Shown piece after piece: positions 52,018-59,571 of a stretch of DNA of 64,000 nucleotides; position 1 is the first letter of the stretch; each line of letters begins with the position of its first letter. The translations under genes and the position numbers were made by a program. The notes below the pieces were generated by a model. It saw nothing but the letters and a program-made list of their open reading frames with translations, searched no databases and was not told the origin of the DNA. This DNA comes from JBDKFK01 sp039798745 (lineage in GTDB: Bacteria > Patescibacteriota > Microgenomatia > UBA1406 > GWC2-37-13): assembly GCA_039798745.1 (NCBI GenBank), contig JBDKFK010000004.1:21266-85265 (forward strand), read 5' to 3'.

Positions 52018-53850
52018 ATGATGTATAAACGAATTGTACTGGTCATGTTTTTACTGCTGCGCGTATATGTAAGTTCAATGTATGTGTTTGCTTATGCGGA
52101 AGATACCGTGACTACCGAAGAGGCTACTCCTACTCCAGTTGCTATTATTGATTCCGAAGCACAAGAAGAGAATGTCCTACCTACCGAAGAAGAATCTAGT
52201 GCGGAACAAACAACTGACGAGCCTTCTGAGAGTGTAACTAACAACAATAGTTCCGAGATCAATAATGAAACTGAGGCATCATCTACAACAGGCGATAATA
52301 CTGATATTACTACAATCGACGAAACAGTTATCGAAACGGGAACTGCTTCGGCCTCTGTTGATGTAGTTAATAATGTTAATGAAAACGTAACTGGTTCGGA
52401 AATCAGCGTTAGTGAGCATAATGTACTTGAAGATCATGAAGGGATAATAGATCTCACCCAACCGCCTGCTTCATGTAATGTATCAACAGATAGCGCAACG
52501 CTTCATAGCGATGTTTCTCATACCAATAATGCTGTAATTACCAACGATATTACTGTAACAGCGAGCACTGGCAATAATAGTGCTAGTGCGACAGAGGCTG
52601 CCATTTTAACCGGAGATGCCGATATTGATATAGATGTTATCAATGTAGCTAACACAAACATTACGGGAGATTGCGCGCACTACGGCATAGTAAATATTAT
52701 GAATGAGCAGAAGGGTGATATTATTTTGCCGTATGAAGGGGATATGGTGAATTCCCAAAGTTCCGCATCTTCCGAGGTCGTAAATGCAAACAACGTGGAG
52801 CTTGAGACAAATATTATGGCCAAAGCAGAGACCGGCGAAAACAGCGCACAGATTATACAGACTGGAGATAGTACCATTACCGTGCGACAGATAGATTCGG
52901 TGAATACTAATATATCAGGAAATAACTGGATTATTGTACGGGTTAACGGAACAGATTTGTGGACGGGGGACTTTGTGGGATGGAAGGGCAATATTACGCG
53001 TGGTGATAATTATGCCCTCGCCTGGACAGAGATACCATTTGAACAAGGCCAAGCATCGTCGTCAGTAACAAATACCAATACCAGTGCTGTTACAAACAAT
53101 ATTCGCGCAACAACACATACAGGTAATAATGCGGCGACAGGAGCAAACTCTTCGGTGCGTACGGGTGACGCACATATAGATGTAGATATCCTTAATATAC
53201 TTAATACCAATATTACCGGCAGCTACTGGTATTACGAAATGATTAACATATTGGATACATTCGTTGGCAATATCGTTTTTCCCCGACCTGATCTACAGGT
53301 TTCTATTGGTTCCAACACGTTATCTGCGCATACGGGCGACGAAGCATCGTATACAGTTTCATACGCGGATAGCGGTACACTCTGGGCTGAGGAGGTAGTT
53401 GTAGAAGTACAGCTGCCGCCAAGTGCTGAGCTTCGCTCTATGTCATCGGGTGGAACGTTTTCGAATGGTGTTATACGCTGGAACCAAGGTTTATTAAAGG
53501 CCGGCGGAGGTGGCACAGTGTCATTTGTTATGAAACTCGAAGCCGGTTCGACAGATAACAGATGGAGAACGCAAGCAACAATACATTCGAATACTCAAGA
53601 ACCGAACCAGATTAATAATATGGCTGAAAGTTTCATTACAAACATCCTACCGACCTTACCATCAACTCAGACTCAGCCAGTAGTTATAGTTACCGTACAA
53701 CCATCAGTAACACCGTTTATAAACGCTCGGGTATCCAAAGCACAACAATCAGTGCTGGCAGCGAAAGATATCGCCTCAACAACAGATAAAAAGGGATCGT
53801 TAGTAGTACATACCAAGATAAAACTACACAGCGCAGTCGCGCGCAATTAG
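52018..53850 (+). CDS. NTG-repeat protein 3 with DUF11-like domain
   Basis: 610 aa (start 52018 or 52021). Signal segment (IVLVMFLLLRVYVSSMYVFAYA), an acidic Thr/Glu/Pro-rich stretch, then three to four longer repeats with xNTNxAxxTNxIxxxAxTGNNxAxxxxxxxxTGDAxIDVDxxNxxNTNITG, interleaved with aromatic segments (NNWIIVRVNGTDLW, SYWYYEMINILD). A DUF11/CARDB-like beta domain follows (~430-545). The reading frame ends in LHSAVARN, but a membrane anchor lies in the -1 frame immediately after (see 53790-53933). Confidence 0.68.
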   Translation: MMYKRIVLVMFLLLRVYVSSMYVFAYAEDTVTTEEATPTPVAIIDSEAQEENVLPTEEESSAEQTTDEPSESVTNNNSSEINNETEASSTTGDNTDITTIDETVIETGTASASVDVVNNVNENVTGSEISVSEHNVLEDHEGIIDLTQPPASCNVSTDSATLHSDVSHTNNAVITNDITVTASTGNNSASATEAAILTGDADIDIDVINVANTNITGDCAHYGIVNIMNEQKGDIILPYEGDMVNSQSSASSEVVNANNVELETNIMAKAETGENSAQIIQTGDSTITVRQIDSVNTNISGNNWIIVRVNGTDLWTGDFVGWKGNITRGDNYALAWTEIPFEQGQASSSVTNTNTSAVTNNIRATTHTGNNAATGANSSVRTGDAHIDVDILNILNTNITGSYWYYEMINILDTFVGNIVFPRPDLQVSIGSNTLSAHTGDEASYTVSYADSGTLWAEEVVVEVQLPPSAELRSMSSGGTFSNGVIRWNQGLLKAGGGGTVSFVMKLEAGSTDNRWRTQATIHSNTQEPNQINNMAESFITNILPTLPSTQTQPVVIVTVQPSVTPFINARVSKAQQSVLAAKDIASTTDKKGSLVVHTKIKLHSAVARN

Positions 53851-53933
53851 CAGGATTAGTAGTGAGTCTTGCGGGTTTTATGTTTATTATCTATAAACTC
53901 AGAAAAGGAGTTGAATTACCTTTCATCAAATAG
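53790..53933 (+). other. Out-of-frame membrane anchor continuing repeat protein 3
   Basis: The -1 frame relative to the 52018 ORF is open from 53790 to a TAG at 53931-53933. It encodes AQLAGLVVSLAGFMFIIYKLRKGV, a membrane helix with a basic tail: exactly the C-terminal anchor expected for a surface protein. The in-frame codons overlap an A5G3 run (53788-53795), a plausible site for a missing base or frameshifting. No start codon of its own is credible. Confidence 0.6.
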
Positions 53934-54344
53934 TTTACTGAATAAATTTTTCAGAAATGATTGTACGCTTTCAGCTATTCCCGAACCCATTTTTTCAGTA
54001 TCGTCAGAAGGTAATGGCACAGCAGTGGGTGATGGTTTTAACGTCGGAGTAGGCGACATACTCTGAGTGGTAGACTCAATAACTTTTTTTTCACCGTTCA
54101 CGGTAACTTCTGTTTTCTTTTGGATTGTAGTAGTACTCGTGCTGCTGCTCTCTACACGATTCTGCATAGTTACACTTGCTTCGGAACCGTCGGATGATTC
54201 GACATGCGTTTCAACGGTGCTATGTACCTGGCCGTTGTTGATTGATACGTTTGAGTTTGTATTAACGTAGGCATTTCCCGTATTTATAACGAGAAGTGTG
54301 ACCGGCATGACCACAAAACTAGCGAATAGTTTATTCACATGCAT
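53916..54344 (-). CDS. Secreted Ser/Thr/Val-rich small protein
   Basis: 142 aa on the opposite strand, convergent with repeat protein 3. Signal peptide (LFASFVVMPVTLLVINTGNA), then VNTNSNVSINNGQVHSTVETHVESS, reminiscent of a single NTN repeat, a Thr/Glu strand region (TTTIQKKTEVTVNGEKKVIEST), a Pro/Thr linker and a short amphipathic C-terminal helix (AESVQSFLKNLFSKLF). Possibly an accessory of the repeat proteins, a nucleator or cap; inference only. Not recognised. Confidence 0.55.
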   Translation of the reverse strand: MHVNKLFASFVVMPVTLLVINTGNAYVNTNSNVSINNGQVHSTVETHVESSDGSEASVTMQNRVESSSTSTTTIQKKTEVTVNGEKKVIESTTQSMSPTPTLKPSPTAVPLPSDDTEKMGSGIAESVQSFLKNLFSKLFDER

Positions 54345-54367
54345 ACCTTATTATACTCGTTTGAAGA

Positions 54368-55489
54368 CTATCGGGTGTACTTTTTTTCAATATATTCATC
54401 ACGCGACGTTTTGTACGCGGTAAAGAAATCTAGGCTATCTGAAGTATCGATACGATGTGAGTTGATGAATTTTATAAAATCCTGGAGAGACTGAAGAATA
54501 TTGTCCGTATTATGTTTAAATATCTGATCATGCATCTCAATATTGCCACTTGCTAAGCGCGTTGTAGTTTCAAAGCCACTCCCGGCAAGCTCCATAATCT
54601 CTTCATAATCGGTGGCAATAAACGCGAACATATAAACTGAAACAAGGAATACAAGATGTGATACTACTGCCACATTACGGTCGTGTGCTACTGCGTCTGA
54701 GACTACGGGGGTTCCGCCCAGATATTTGATTACATCTTTTAATGTGTCCACGGTAGAGTTCTTATTATGCTCATGAGGTGTAATAACCCATGGATTATGC
54801 AGAAATAACGAGGCTTTTGATGCCTTATATCCTGATTTTTCTGAGCCTGCCATCGGATGAGTGGGAACAAATTCAACCTGTGCGTTTGTCATCTTCATAA
54901 ACTCTTCGCTGATCGAGGATTTAACACTGGCAACATCTATTACAACAAGCCTCTGGGTTCTCCCCGACGCATAGGATGCAATTGAATGCGCGATTGAGAT
55001 AATTGTATCTATAGGTGAGGCGATTACAACAAGATCACACGTTTCAACCAGTGTACGCATGTCAACTTCTTTGGTGATTGTTTTGGTATCTCTGGGTGGA
55101 TTTTTTAGAAGAGAATAGATCGGCAAATCCGCATTTTTTGCTCGCAAAGCCTTTGCTATCGAGCCTCCAATTAACCCAAGTCCAATTATTCCAATCTGAG
55201 AATAGGGGAGGGTATCATACGCAAATAGTTGCTGAGGGGCTTTGCACGAGGCTATTACTGATCTGTAGATTGGTTCAATATATTCTTTCAGGAGTGGATC
55301 ATCTATCTGTTGTTCCAGTTTTTGGATGAGGGCTTGCTCACGGACTGTATCAGTTATAGGTGCATTATTCCTTTTTTTTACAGCACCCACCTCTTTTGCT
55401 ATTTCGAAGCGTTCGGTAAGGAGCTCTGCTATCTGTTTATCAATCGCGTCCAGACGCGTACGAAGAGGACTAAGATCACTACCACTCAT
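54368..55489 (-). CDS. tyrA: Bifunctional chorismate mutase / prephenate dehydrogenase
   Basis: 373 aa. Residues 1-85 are an AroQ-type chorismate mutase (LRTRLDAIDKQIAELLTERFEIAKEVGAVKKRNNAPI, arginine and lysine ligands in place). From ~95 a dehydrogenase with Rossmann motif IGIIGLGLIGGSIAKAL and VIDVASVKSSI, FVPTHPMAGSEKSGYKAS, and the helical dimer domain. Converts chorismate to prephenate and then to 4-hydroxyphenylpyruvate. Its start overlaps the end of pheA by 4 nt, so they are translationally coupled. Confidence 0.93.
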   Translation of the reverse strand: MSGSDLSPLRTRLDAIDKQIAELLTERFEIAKEVGAVKKRNNAPITDTVREQALIQKLEQQIDDPLLKEYIEPIYRSVIASCKAPQQLFAYDTLPYSQIGIIGLGLIGGSIAKALRAKNADLPIYSLLKNPPRDTKTITKEVDMRTLVETCDLVVIASPIDTIISIAHSIASYASGRTQRLVVIDVASVKSSISEEFMKMTNAQVEFVPTHPMAGSEKSGYKASKASLFLHNPWVITPHEHNKNSTVDTLKDVIKYLGGTPVVSDAVAHDRNVAVVSHLVFLVSVYMFAFIATDYEEIMELAGSGFETTTRLASGNIEMHDQIFKHNTDNILQSLQDFIKFINSHRIDTSDSLDFFTAYKTSRDEYIEKKYTR

Positions 55490-56328
55490 AGTGTTTTTTC
55501 TGATTTATAAAACCCCAAAACCTGGAGAGTAATGGTATATTTTCTCAGTTCGTTAAAAACATTATCTATTGCCTGTATATCTCCTTTAGGAAACTCAAAA
55601 TCTACGTAGAAGATATATTCAAATGGTTTTGCCTGTATAGGTCTTGACTCTATTTTTGTAAGATTATAGTCCTGGTCTGCAAGAATTTTGAGTGTGTTCA
55701 TAAGGCTTCCCGGGACATGAGAAAGCGTAAACATTATGGAACATTTATTTGAATCATCTGCGAACGAGCGGTTTTTTGAAAGAACAAGAAAACGGGTATA
55801 GTTGATGACGTGATCCTGAATATTAGTTTTTATTATGGTGAGCCCGTACATATCGGCCGCCTCGCGATTTGCGATCGCGGCAATAGTAGGATTCTGCAAT
55901 TCACTTACGTATTTTGCTGCAGATGCTGTATCGCCGTAGGCAATTTTTTCTATGTGTGGATATTTTTCAAAAAATAGATTGCATTGCTCAAGGGCTTTGG
56001 GGTGGGAATATACCTTTTTTATTTCCTGCAATGCTTTTTCCGAAGTATCGAGCGGATTTTTTATCATGAGATGATGCTCTACTTTAAGATAGAGTTCTCC
56101 TATGGCATTTGCTTTGTATTCGCTCAGATAATCGTAGTTATCATAGATTGATCCTGCGAGACTATTCTCAATTGGGATAATTCCAAACTCCGCCGTGTTT
56201 TCCCTAAGGGCGTCAAATATGCCCTTAAAGTTTTCGTAGCCACTAAATGATGCATCCGACCCAAAATATTTAAGTGCTGCTGAGTAGGAGAACGAGCCTG
56301 GTATTCCAAGATATGCTACCTTATTCAT
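55486..56328 (-). CDS. pheA: Prephenate dehydratase
   Basis: 280 aa from MNKVAYLGIPGSFS (56328). Converts prephenate to phenylpyruvate. GIIPIENSLAGSIYDNYDYL and the NYTRFLVLSKN motif (Thr-Arg-Phe of the active site) mark the dehydratase; a C-terminal ACT domain has FTLSHVPGSLMNTLKIL and KIESRPIQ, the Phe-binding ESRP motif, so feedback inhibition by Phe is expected. No chorismate mutase domain; that is supplied by TyrA. Confidence 0.94.
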   Translation of the reverse strand: MNKVAYLGIPGSFSYSAALKYFGSDASFSGYENFKGIFDALRENTAEFGIIPIENSLAGSIYDNYDYLSEYKANAIGELYLKVEHHLMIKNPLDTSEKALQEIKKVYSHPKALEQCNLFFEKYPHIEKIAYGDTASAAKYVSELQNPTIAAIANREAADMYGLTIIKTNIQDHVINYTRFLVLSKNRSFADDSNKCSIMFTLSHVPGSLMNTLKILADQDYNLTKIESRPIQAKPFEYIFYVDFEFPKGDIQAIDNVFNELRKYTITLQVLGFYKSEKTL

Positions 56329-56372
56329 AGTATTGTTATATTCTAAATCCGCAACTGATAAATAGCAAATCA

Positions 56373-57368
56373 CTACGCGGCACGGTTTGCATAGCGCTGA
56401 GCTCTTTGGACAGGTTCTGTCTGAACATTGGTGTCAGGGGTTTGCAGCTGGCGGAACGTTGCAAGCTGTTTTACTAGATGGTCAAGCTCTAACAGGGTTA
56501 TGTGTTGTTGAGTATCGGTTTTGGAAGTTCCTACCTCAATAAGAATACCATCATAGAGAAATGTGCCGTCACCAGTTTTCATCCGCATGGCTGCTACCGT
56601 AGCAGCAACAATTTCATCACGCAGTTTGGGCCCGTAAATATGACTGGGATCAAAGTATAGCTTTGCTCCGGTTGCGAGCTTGGTTCGAAGGGCTATTGTA
56701 TGTACGGGATAATTGCGGAAACTGCCTTTTCCATGGACATCAACCCCACGATGAATAAGCACTACATCTCCATCGGTATTTCCTATGTACGTTTTTAAAC
56801 CGGCCCATGTTTTTTCCATGGTCGTTTGGCCGGCATACGCATCGGAGTCAGCACGTGACAGCTCATCGCCAACCCACTTGCCGTTTTTTATACCTACGTG
56901 CCATCCGTTACGTTTGGCGAATAGAGCCATTTCGTGTATCTGCCAACCCAGTTGGTTCACAGCGGGATTCCATGGCATAAGTTTGCCCCGGGGAACACGT
57001 TTTTCATAGCTAGGAAGTTGCAGGGAGGGCATCATTACTTCGGTCGCGACTATCATGCCTGTTTTTTTTACCACCTCTTCGGCAATAGTTACGCTTGGCG
57101 CGATCTGAAAATCACGGTTACTTCCTCCTTGTGCAAGGATCTCCATGTTCGCCGCCAGGGTGAGGCTATCGAGTCCCATGTTTGAAGGATCTGCCATTAA
57201 CTCGGTCCGTGACTTGAGGCCTACTATACGTGTGCCGGCTATAGCCTGTTGATGGCGTCCGTGCATGTTGGTAACTTCGATCTGGGACAACGCCATAACT
57301 TCGTTGATGTTGTGTTCATCAATGGAGCATGGCCCGGCGATGATTGTACACGTTTGTGCTGTATTCAT
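56373..57368 (-). CDS. DAHP synthase (class I aldolase family)
   Basis: 331 aa from MNTAQTCTIIAGPCSID (57368); longer readings run into the leader hairpins. The IAGPCSI start, GIKNGKWVGDELSRA, VLIHRGVDVHG and LYFDPSHIYGP match the DAHP synthase/KDO8P synthase aldolase fold that joins phosphoenolpyruvate to an aldose phosphate. Operon position ahead of pheA and tyrA points to DAHP synthesis. The sequence departs from standard AroG/AroF in places (e.g. VTNMHGRHQQAIAGTRIVGLKSRTE), so it may be a divergent subfamily. Confidence 0.8.
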   Translation of the reverse strand: MNTAQTCTIIAGPCSIDEHNINEVMALSQIEVTNMHGRHQQAIAGTRIVGLKSRTELMADPSNMGLDSLTLAANMEILAQGGSNRDFQIAPSVTIAEEVVKKTGMIVATEVMMPSLQLPSYEKRVPRGKLMPWNPAVNQLGWQIHEMALFAKRNGWHVGIKNGKWVGDELSRADSDAYAGQTTMEKTWAGLKTYIGNTDGDVVLIHRGVDVHGKGSFRNYPVHTIALRTKLATGAKLYFDPSHIYGPKLRDEIVAATVAAMRMKTGDGTFLYDGILIEVGTSKTDTQQHITLLELDHLVKQLATFRQLQTPDTNVQTEPVQRAQRYANRAA

Positions 57369-57438
57369 AGGTATTGTGAAATTTATAATAAGCGCCGCTA
57401 CCGGACTTCGCCTTTTGATAGATGGCTTCGCCCGGTTA

Positions 57439-57476
57439 TGGCCTGTAATCCGCTGAACACTCGGCGGATTACAGGC
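57439..57476 (-). other. Long hairpin between attenuator and DAHP synthase
   Basis: 14-bp perfect stem (GGCCTGTAATCCGC and its complement) with a ~10-nt loop, directly downstream of the attenuator U-tract on the minus strand and ~70 nt before the start codon. No U-tract of its own. It may stabilise the 5' end of the processed mRNA or back up termination. Confidence 0.5.
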
Positions 57477-57477
57477 C

Positions 57478-57568
57478 ATAAAAAAACCCGCCTTGTGAGC
57501 GGGGTTGGGATTGTGCTTTTTAGTACTTAGAGTTTAGTCATAGTACCTCCCTCCCCGCTAAGCGGGTA
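57478..57568 (-). promoter_or_regulatory. Aromatic amino acid attenuator (segments 1-4 and terminator)
   Basis: On the minus strand four segments occur in order: 1, TACCCGCTT (57568-57560); 2, TAGCGGGG (57560-57553); 3, AACCCCGCTC (57506-57497); 4, GGCGGGTT (57492-57485) followed by a T run to 57478. 1 pairs with 2, 2 with 3 (antiterminator), and 3 with 4 (terminator). The leader ORF stop codon lies between 2 and 3. The geometry is a trp/phe-type attenuator. Confidence 0.85.
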
Positions 57569-57613
57569 GAAAAACCAAAAATAAAAGCTGGAGGCAGCTG
57601 ATACTAATCTCAT
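57527..57613 (-). CDS. Leader peptide with seven consecutive aromatic codons
   Basis: 28-codon ORF (57613 to the TAA at 57527-57529) whose middle reads SSFYFWFFYP: four Phe, two Tyr and one Trp in a row, just before attenuator segment 1, and whose codons run through segment 2. Scarcity of charged aromatic tRNAs would stall the ribosome there and favour the antiterminator. No Shine-Dalgarno sequence; the ATG lies about 2 nt from the predicted transcription start, so translation would be leaderless. No peptide function beyond regulation is implied. Confidence 0.85.
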   Translation of the reverse strand: MRLVSAASSFYFWFFYPLSGEGGTMTKL

Positions 57614-57621
57614 GTACATAC

Positions 57622-57650
57622 ATGATATACCGATATTATGTGATAGTCAA
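57622..57650 (-). promoter_or_regulatory. Promoter of the aromatic operon (TTGACT-17-TATCAT)
   Basis: On the minus strand, TTGACT (57650-57645), a 17-nt spacer, and TATCAT (57627-57622); each hexamer matches five of six consensus bases. Initiation is predicted near 57615, two bases before the leader-peptide ATG. Confidence 0.7.
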
Positions 57651-57709
57651 ATCAACATGCCTTAAGCATATGTAAAAGACAAAGCACGTTTATTGTAGAC
57701 GATATGCAA

Positions 57710-57738
57710 TTGAGGACAGTCAAAAGGCGGTGTGTAAT
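57710..57738 (+). promoter_or_regulatory. Promoter of the TasA-like operon (TTGAGG-17-TGTAAT)
   Basis: TTGAGG (57710-57715), 17-nt spacer, TGTAAT (57733-57738). Start predicted near 57745, leaving a short leader with a strong AAAGGAGGTG ribosome site before the ATG at 57768. Divergent to the aromatic promoter. Confidence 0.5.
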
Positions 57739-57767
57739 GAGACATATATGAAAGGAGGTGAAACATA

Positions 57768-58322
57768 ATGAAGCGCAAAATTATGAGTATGATCGCGGCA
57801 GTCGCGATACTGGCAGGTTCCACTGGCGCTGTTTATGCGTACTTTAGCACGACACTTACCAGTGTTAACAACGTTTTTGCTTCGGGCAAGATGGAAATGC
57901 AGCTGTCTAAAGATAATACTACGTTTACCGAAACGGTATCTGCCGCATTTGGAGGAACGGGCCTGATGCCGGGAACGTGTCTACAGCCCGGGACCTTGTA
58001 TATTAAAAATACAGGAACGGTGAACGGTAATCATATCGATCTAACGGCCAACAATACCAATGTGTCGCTAGCATCGTACCTTAAGCTGGATACGATTACG
58101 TACGATGGCATAGGGGTTACGGTGACTGACGCAAATAGTAATGGATTTGTTGACCTTGATGACCTCAAAACATCGGGCGCTCACAATCTGGCACTGACAG
58201 ATAAAAATATAGCTCATCCGCTCGTGATGAAGCTCTGCCTCGATAGTTCCGCGACCAATGCACAGCAGGAACAGACCAATACTATGGAGCTCAGTGTAGT
58301 GTTGGATCAGGGACCTCATTAA
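57768..58322 (+). CDS. TasA/camelysin-like secreted fibre protein
   Basis: 184 aa. Signal region MSMIAAVAILAGSTGAVYAYFSTTLTSVNNVFASGKMEMQLS matches the TasA/CalY (M73) N-terminus, in which SipW-type peptidase cuts before the YF-S segment and the F-AG-L strand follows. Later LMPGTCLQPGTLYIKNTGTVNGNHIDL is the family beta-sandwich (PG..... .NTG). TasA forms biofilm matrix fibres. Strong Shine-Dalgarno. Two Cys (GTC, LCLD) could form a disulfide. First gene of a three-gene operon. Confidence 0.82.
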   Translation: MKRKIMSMIAAVAILAGSTGAVYAYFSTTLTSVNNVFASGKMEMQLSKDNTTFTETVSAAFGGTGLMPGTCLQPGTLYIKNTGTVNGNHIDLTANNTNVSLASYLKLDTITYDGIGVTVTDANSNGFVDLDDLKTSGAHNLALTDKNIAHPLVMKLCLDSSATNAQQEQTNTMELSVVLDQGPH

Positions 58323-58331
58323 CTCAGAGAT

Positions 58332-58370
58332 ATACCGGTAACTGGAAAGCCAACCTCCGGTTGCCGGTAT
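58332..58370 (+). terminator. 15-bp hairpin between the TasA-like gene and the LTD gene
   Basis: ATACCGGTAACTGGA pairs with TCCGGTTGCCGGTAT (two G-U pairs), loop ~9 nt, followed by TTCCTT. A partial terminator or 3' stabiliser that would leave the first gene more abundant than the downstream ones. Confidence 0.5.
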
Positions 58371-58381
58371 TTCCTTGAGAT

Positions 58382-59068
58382 ATGAACTCTATAGCAGTTA
58401 TATTCATCGGATATATAGTGTTGTTAATGGCGATACCGTATGCTCACGCATTTTTTCAACATACGAGTAAGGTAGTCGACAACTCGTTTGTAAGCGGAAC
58501 ATTTGTCTCACCTTCTGTATCTCCTACCGTTTCTGTGTACGCTCCACATGCGGGTGATATTGTAATAAACGAGATAAACTGGGGAGGCAGTCGTTTATCG
58601 ACAAGCGATGAGTGGCTCGAGCTGCGTAATATGCGCGATATAGAGATTGATATCGGCGGATGGACACTAGAGAATCTGGGAGGATCTGCATCAGCGAGCG
58701 CAACGATAACTGTTCCTCAGGGTAAAGTAATACCGGCTAAAGGATACTTTCTTATCGCGAACGCAGCAACGATATCTTCAAAAATAAATGTAACTCCTGA
58801 TGTTATTACGACTGCCATAAGTTTACTCGACACCGGAGAGGAGATACGGTTGCGGTCAATAAGCGGAGTTGTAATAGATATAGCTAATAGAACCGGCGCG
58901 TGGTTTAGGGGAAGCAAAACACCGGTATATAAATCTATGGAGCGGAAAGATCCTCCAGCTAACGGTGCGGATGTAGTAAACTGGCAGGACGCATCCACTC
59001 ACACGGGCATGGATGCAAGCGGCAGCATAGACGAGTACGGTACACCGAGTAATCCAAACGGCATATGA
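58382..59068 (+). CDS. Lamin-tail-domain surface protein with TasA-like N-terminus
   Basis: 228 aa. N-terminal signal (IAVIFIGYIVLLMAIPYAHAFFQHTSKVVDNSFVSGTF) resembles the TasA start (AFF..T..V..N.F..G). After a Ser/Pro linker comes a lamin tail domain: HAGDIVINEINWGGSRLSTSDEWLELRNMRDIEIDIGGWTLENLGG and GYFLIANAATI, LLDTGEEIRLRS. LTD domains are common on secreted bacterial proteins. The last codons overlap the next gene by 4 nt. Likely a matrix or fibre partner of the preceding protein. Confidence 0.78.
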   Translation: MNSIAVIFIGYIVLLMAIPYAHAFFQHTSKVVDNSFVSGTFVSPSVSPTVSVYAPHAGDIVINEINWGGSRLSTSDEWLELRNMRDIEIDIGGWTLENLGGSASASATITVPQGKVIPAKGYFLIANAATISSKINVTPDVITTAISLLDTGEEIRLRSISGVVIDIANRTGAWFRGSKTPVYKSMERKDPPANGADVVNWQDASTHTGMDASGSIDEYGTPSNPNGI

Positions 59069-59550
59069 AAACGATCATAGGTATGATACTTATTGTTTCG
59101 ATGCTAATCTATCCTACCGCTCTGTCAGCTCATTCGCGGCATGACTATGAAACAGATAAGGTCGCTCCACTTTTTACCCTCTCAAACATGCTCCCTGGGG
59201 CTCATGTGCAGAAAAGTATGAAGGTGGTTAACAAACTATCTAATCCGCAGAAGATTAGCGTATACGCGACTCTAAAAAATTCTAAAGGCAGATTGAAGAA
59301 TGTCCTCCATTTAGCAATCTTCATGGATAAAAACAATATAAAATCAATCTCTTTTATCGAATTATTAGCCAAACCTATAGATATTGGATCACTCAAACCT
59401 GGTGAGGCCAGAACAGTAGTTTTTGATGTGGAGATGCCTGCTTCTGCAGGAAATAAGTACCAGCAGAGTAGCGTGGTATTTGATCTTCATGTTGGTATGA
59501 GTGGCCCTTCCAAACACCGACATCATTTTTGGCAACGCTGGAGATGGTAA
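59065..59550 (+). CDS. TasA-operon secreted beta-sandwich protein
   Basis: 161 aa. Signal peptide (IIGMILIVSMLIYPTALSAHS), then ETDKVAPLFTLSNMLPGAHVQKSMKVVNKLSNPQKISVYA: an MLPG...K...V.N segment like the TasA/camelysin beta-sandwich, ending KPGEARTVVFDVEMPASAGNKYQQSSVVFDL. The C-terminus is unusually His/Trp/Arg-rich (KHRHHFWQRWRW). Overlaps the preceding gene by 4 nt. No SipW peptidase gene is in the window. Confidence 0.65.
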   Translation: MKTIIGMILIVSMLIYPTALSAHSRHDYETDKVAPLFTLSNMLPGAHVQKSMKVVNKLSNPQKISVYATLKNSKGRLKNVLHLAIFMDKNNIKSISFIELLAKPIDIGSLKPGEARTVVFDVEMPASAGNKYQQSSVVFDLHVGMSGPSKHRHHFWQRWRW

Positions 59551-59556
59551 CAGTCG

Positions 59557-59562
59557 TATAAT
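59557..59562 (+). promoter_or_regulatory. -10 box (TATAAT) of the aminotransferase
   Basis: Perfect TATAAT directly adjacent to an ATG at 59563 and 9 nt before the ATG at 59572. Initiation ~7 nt downstream excludes the first ATG, so 59572 is the likely start. Confidence 0.5.
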
Positions 59563-59571
59563 ATGCATATC

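Noticed and set aside
53785..53795. Classical -1 slippery heptamer
   Set aside because: The run reads T AAA AAG in frame, so the P-site codon would not re-pair well after slipping; kept only as one of several explanations for the frame change.
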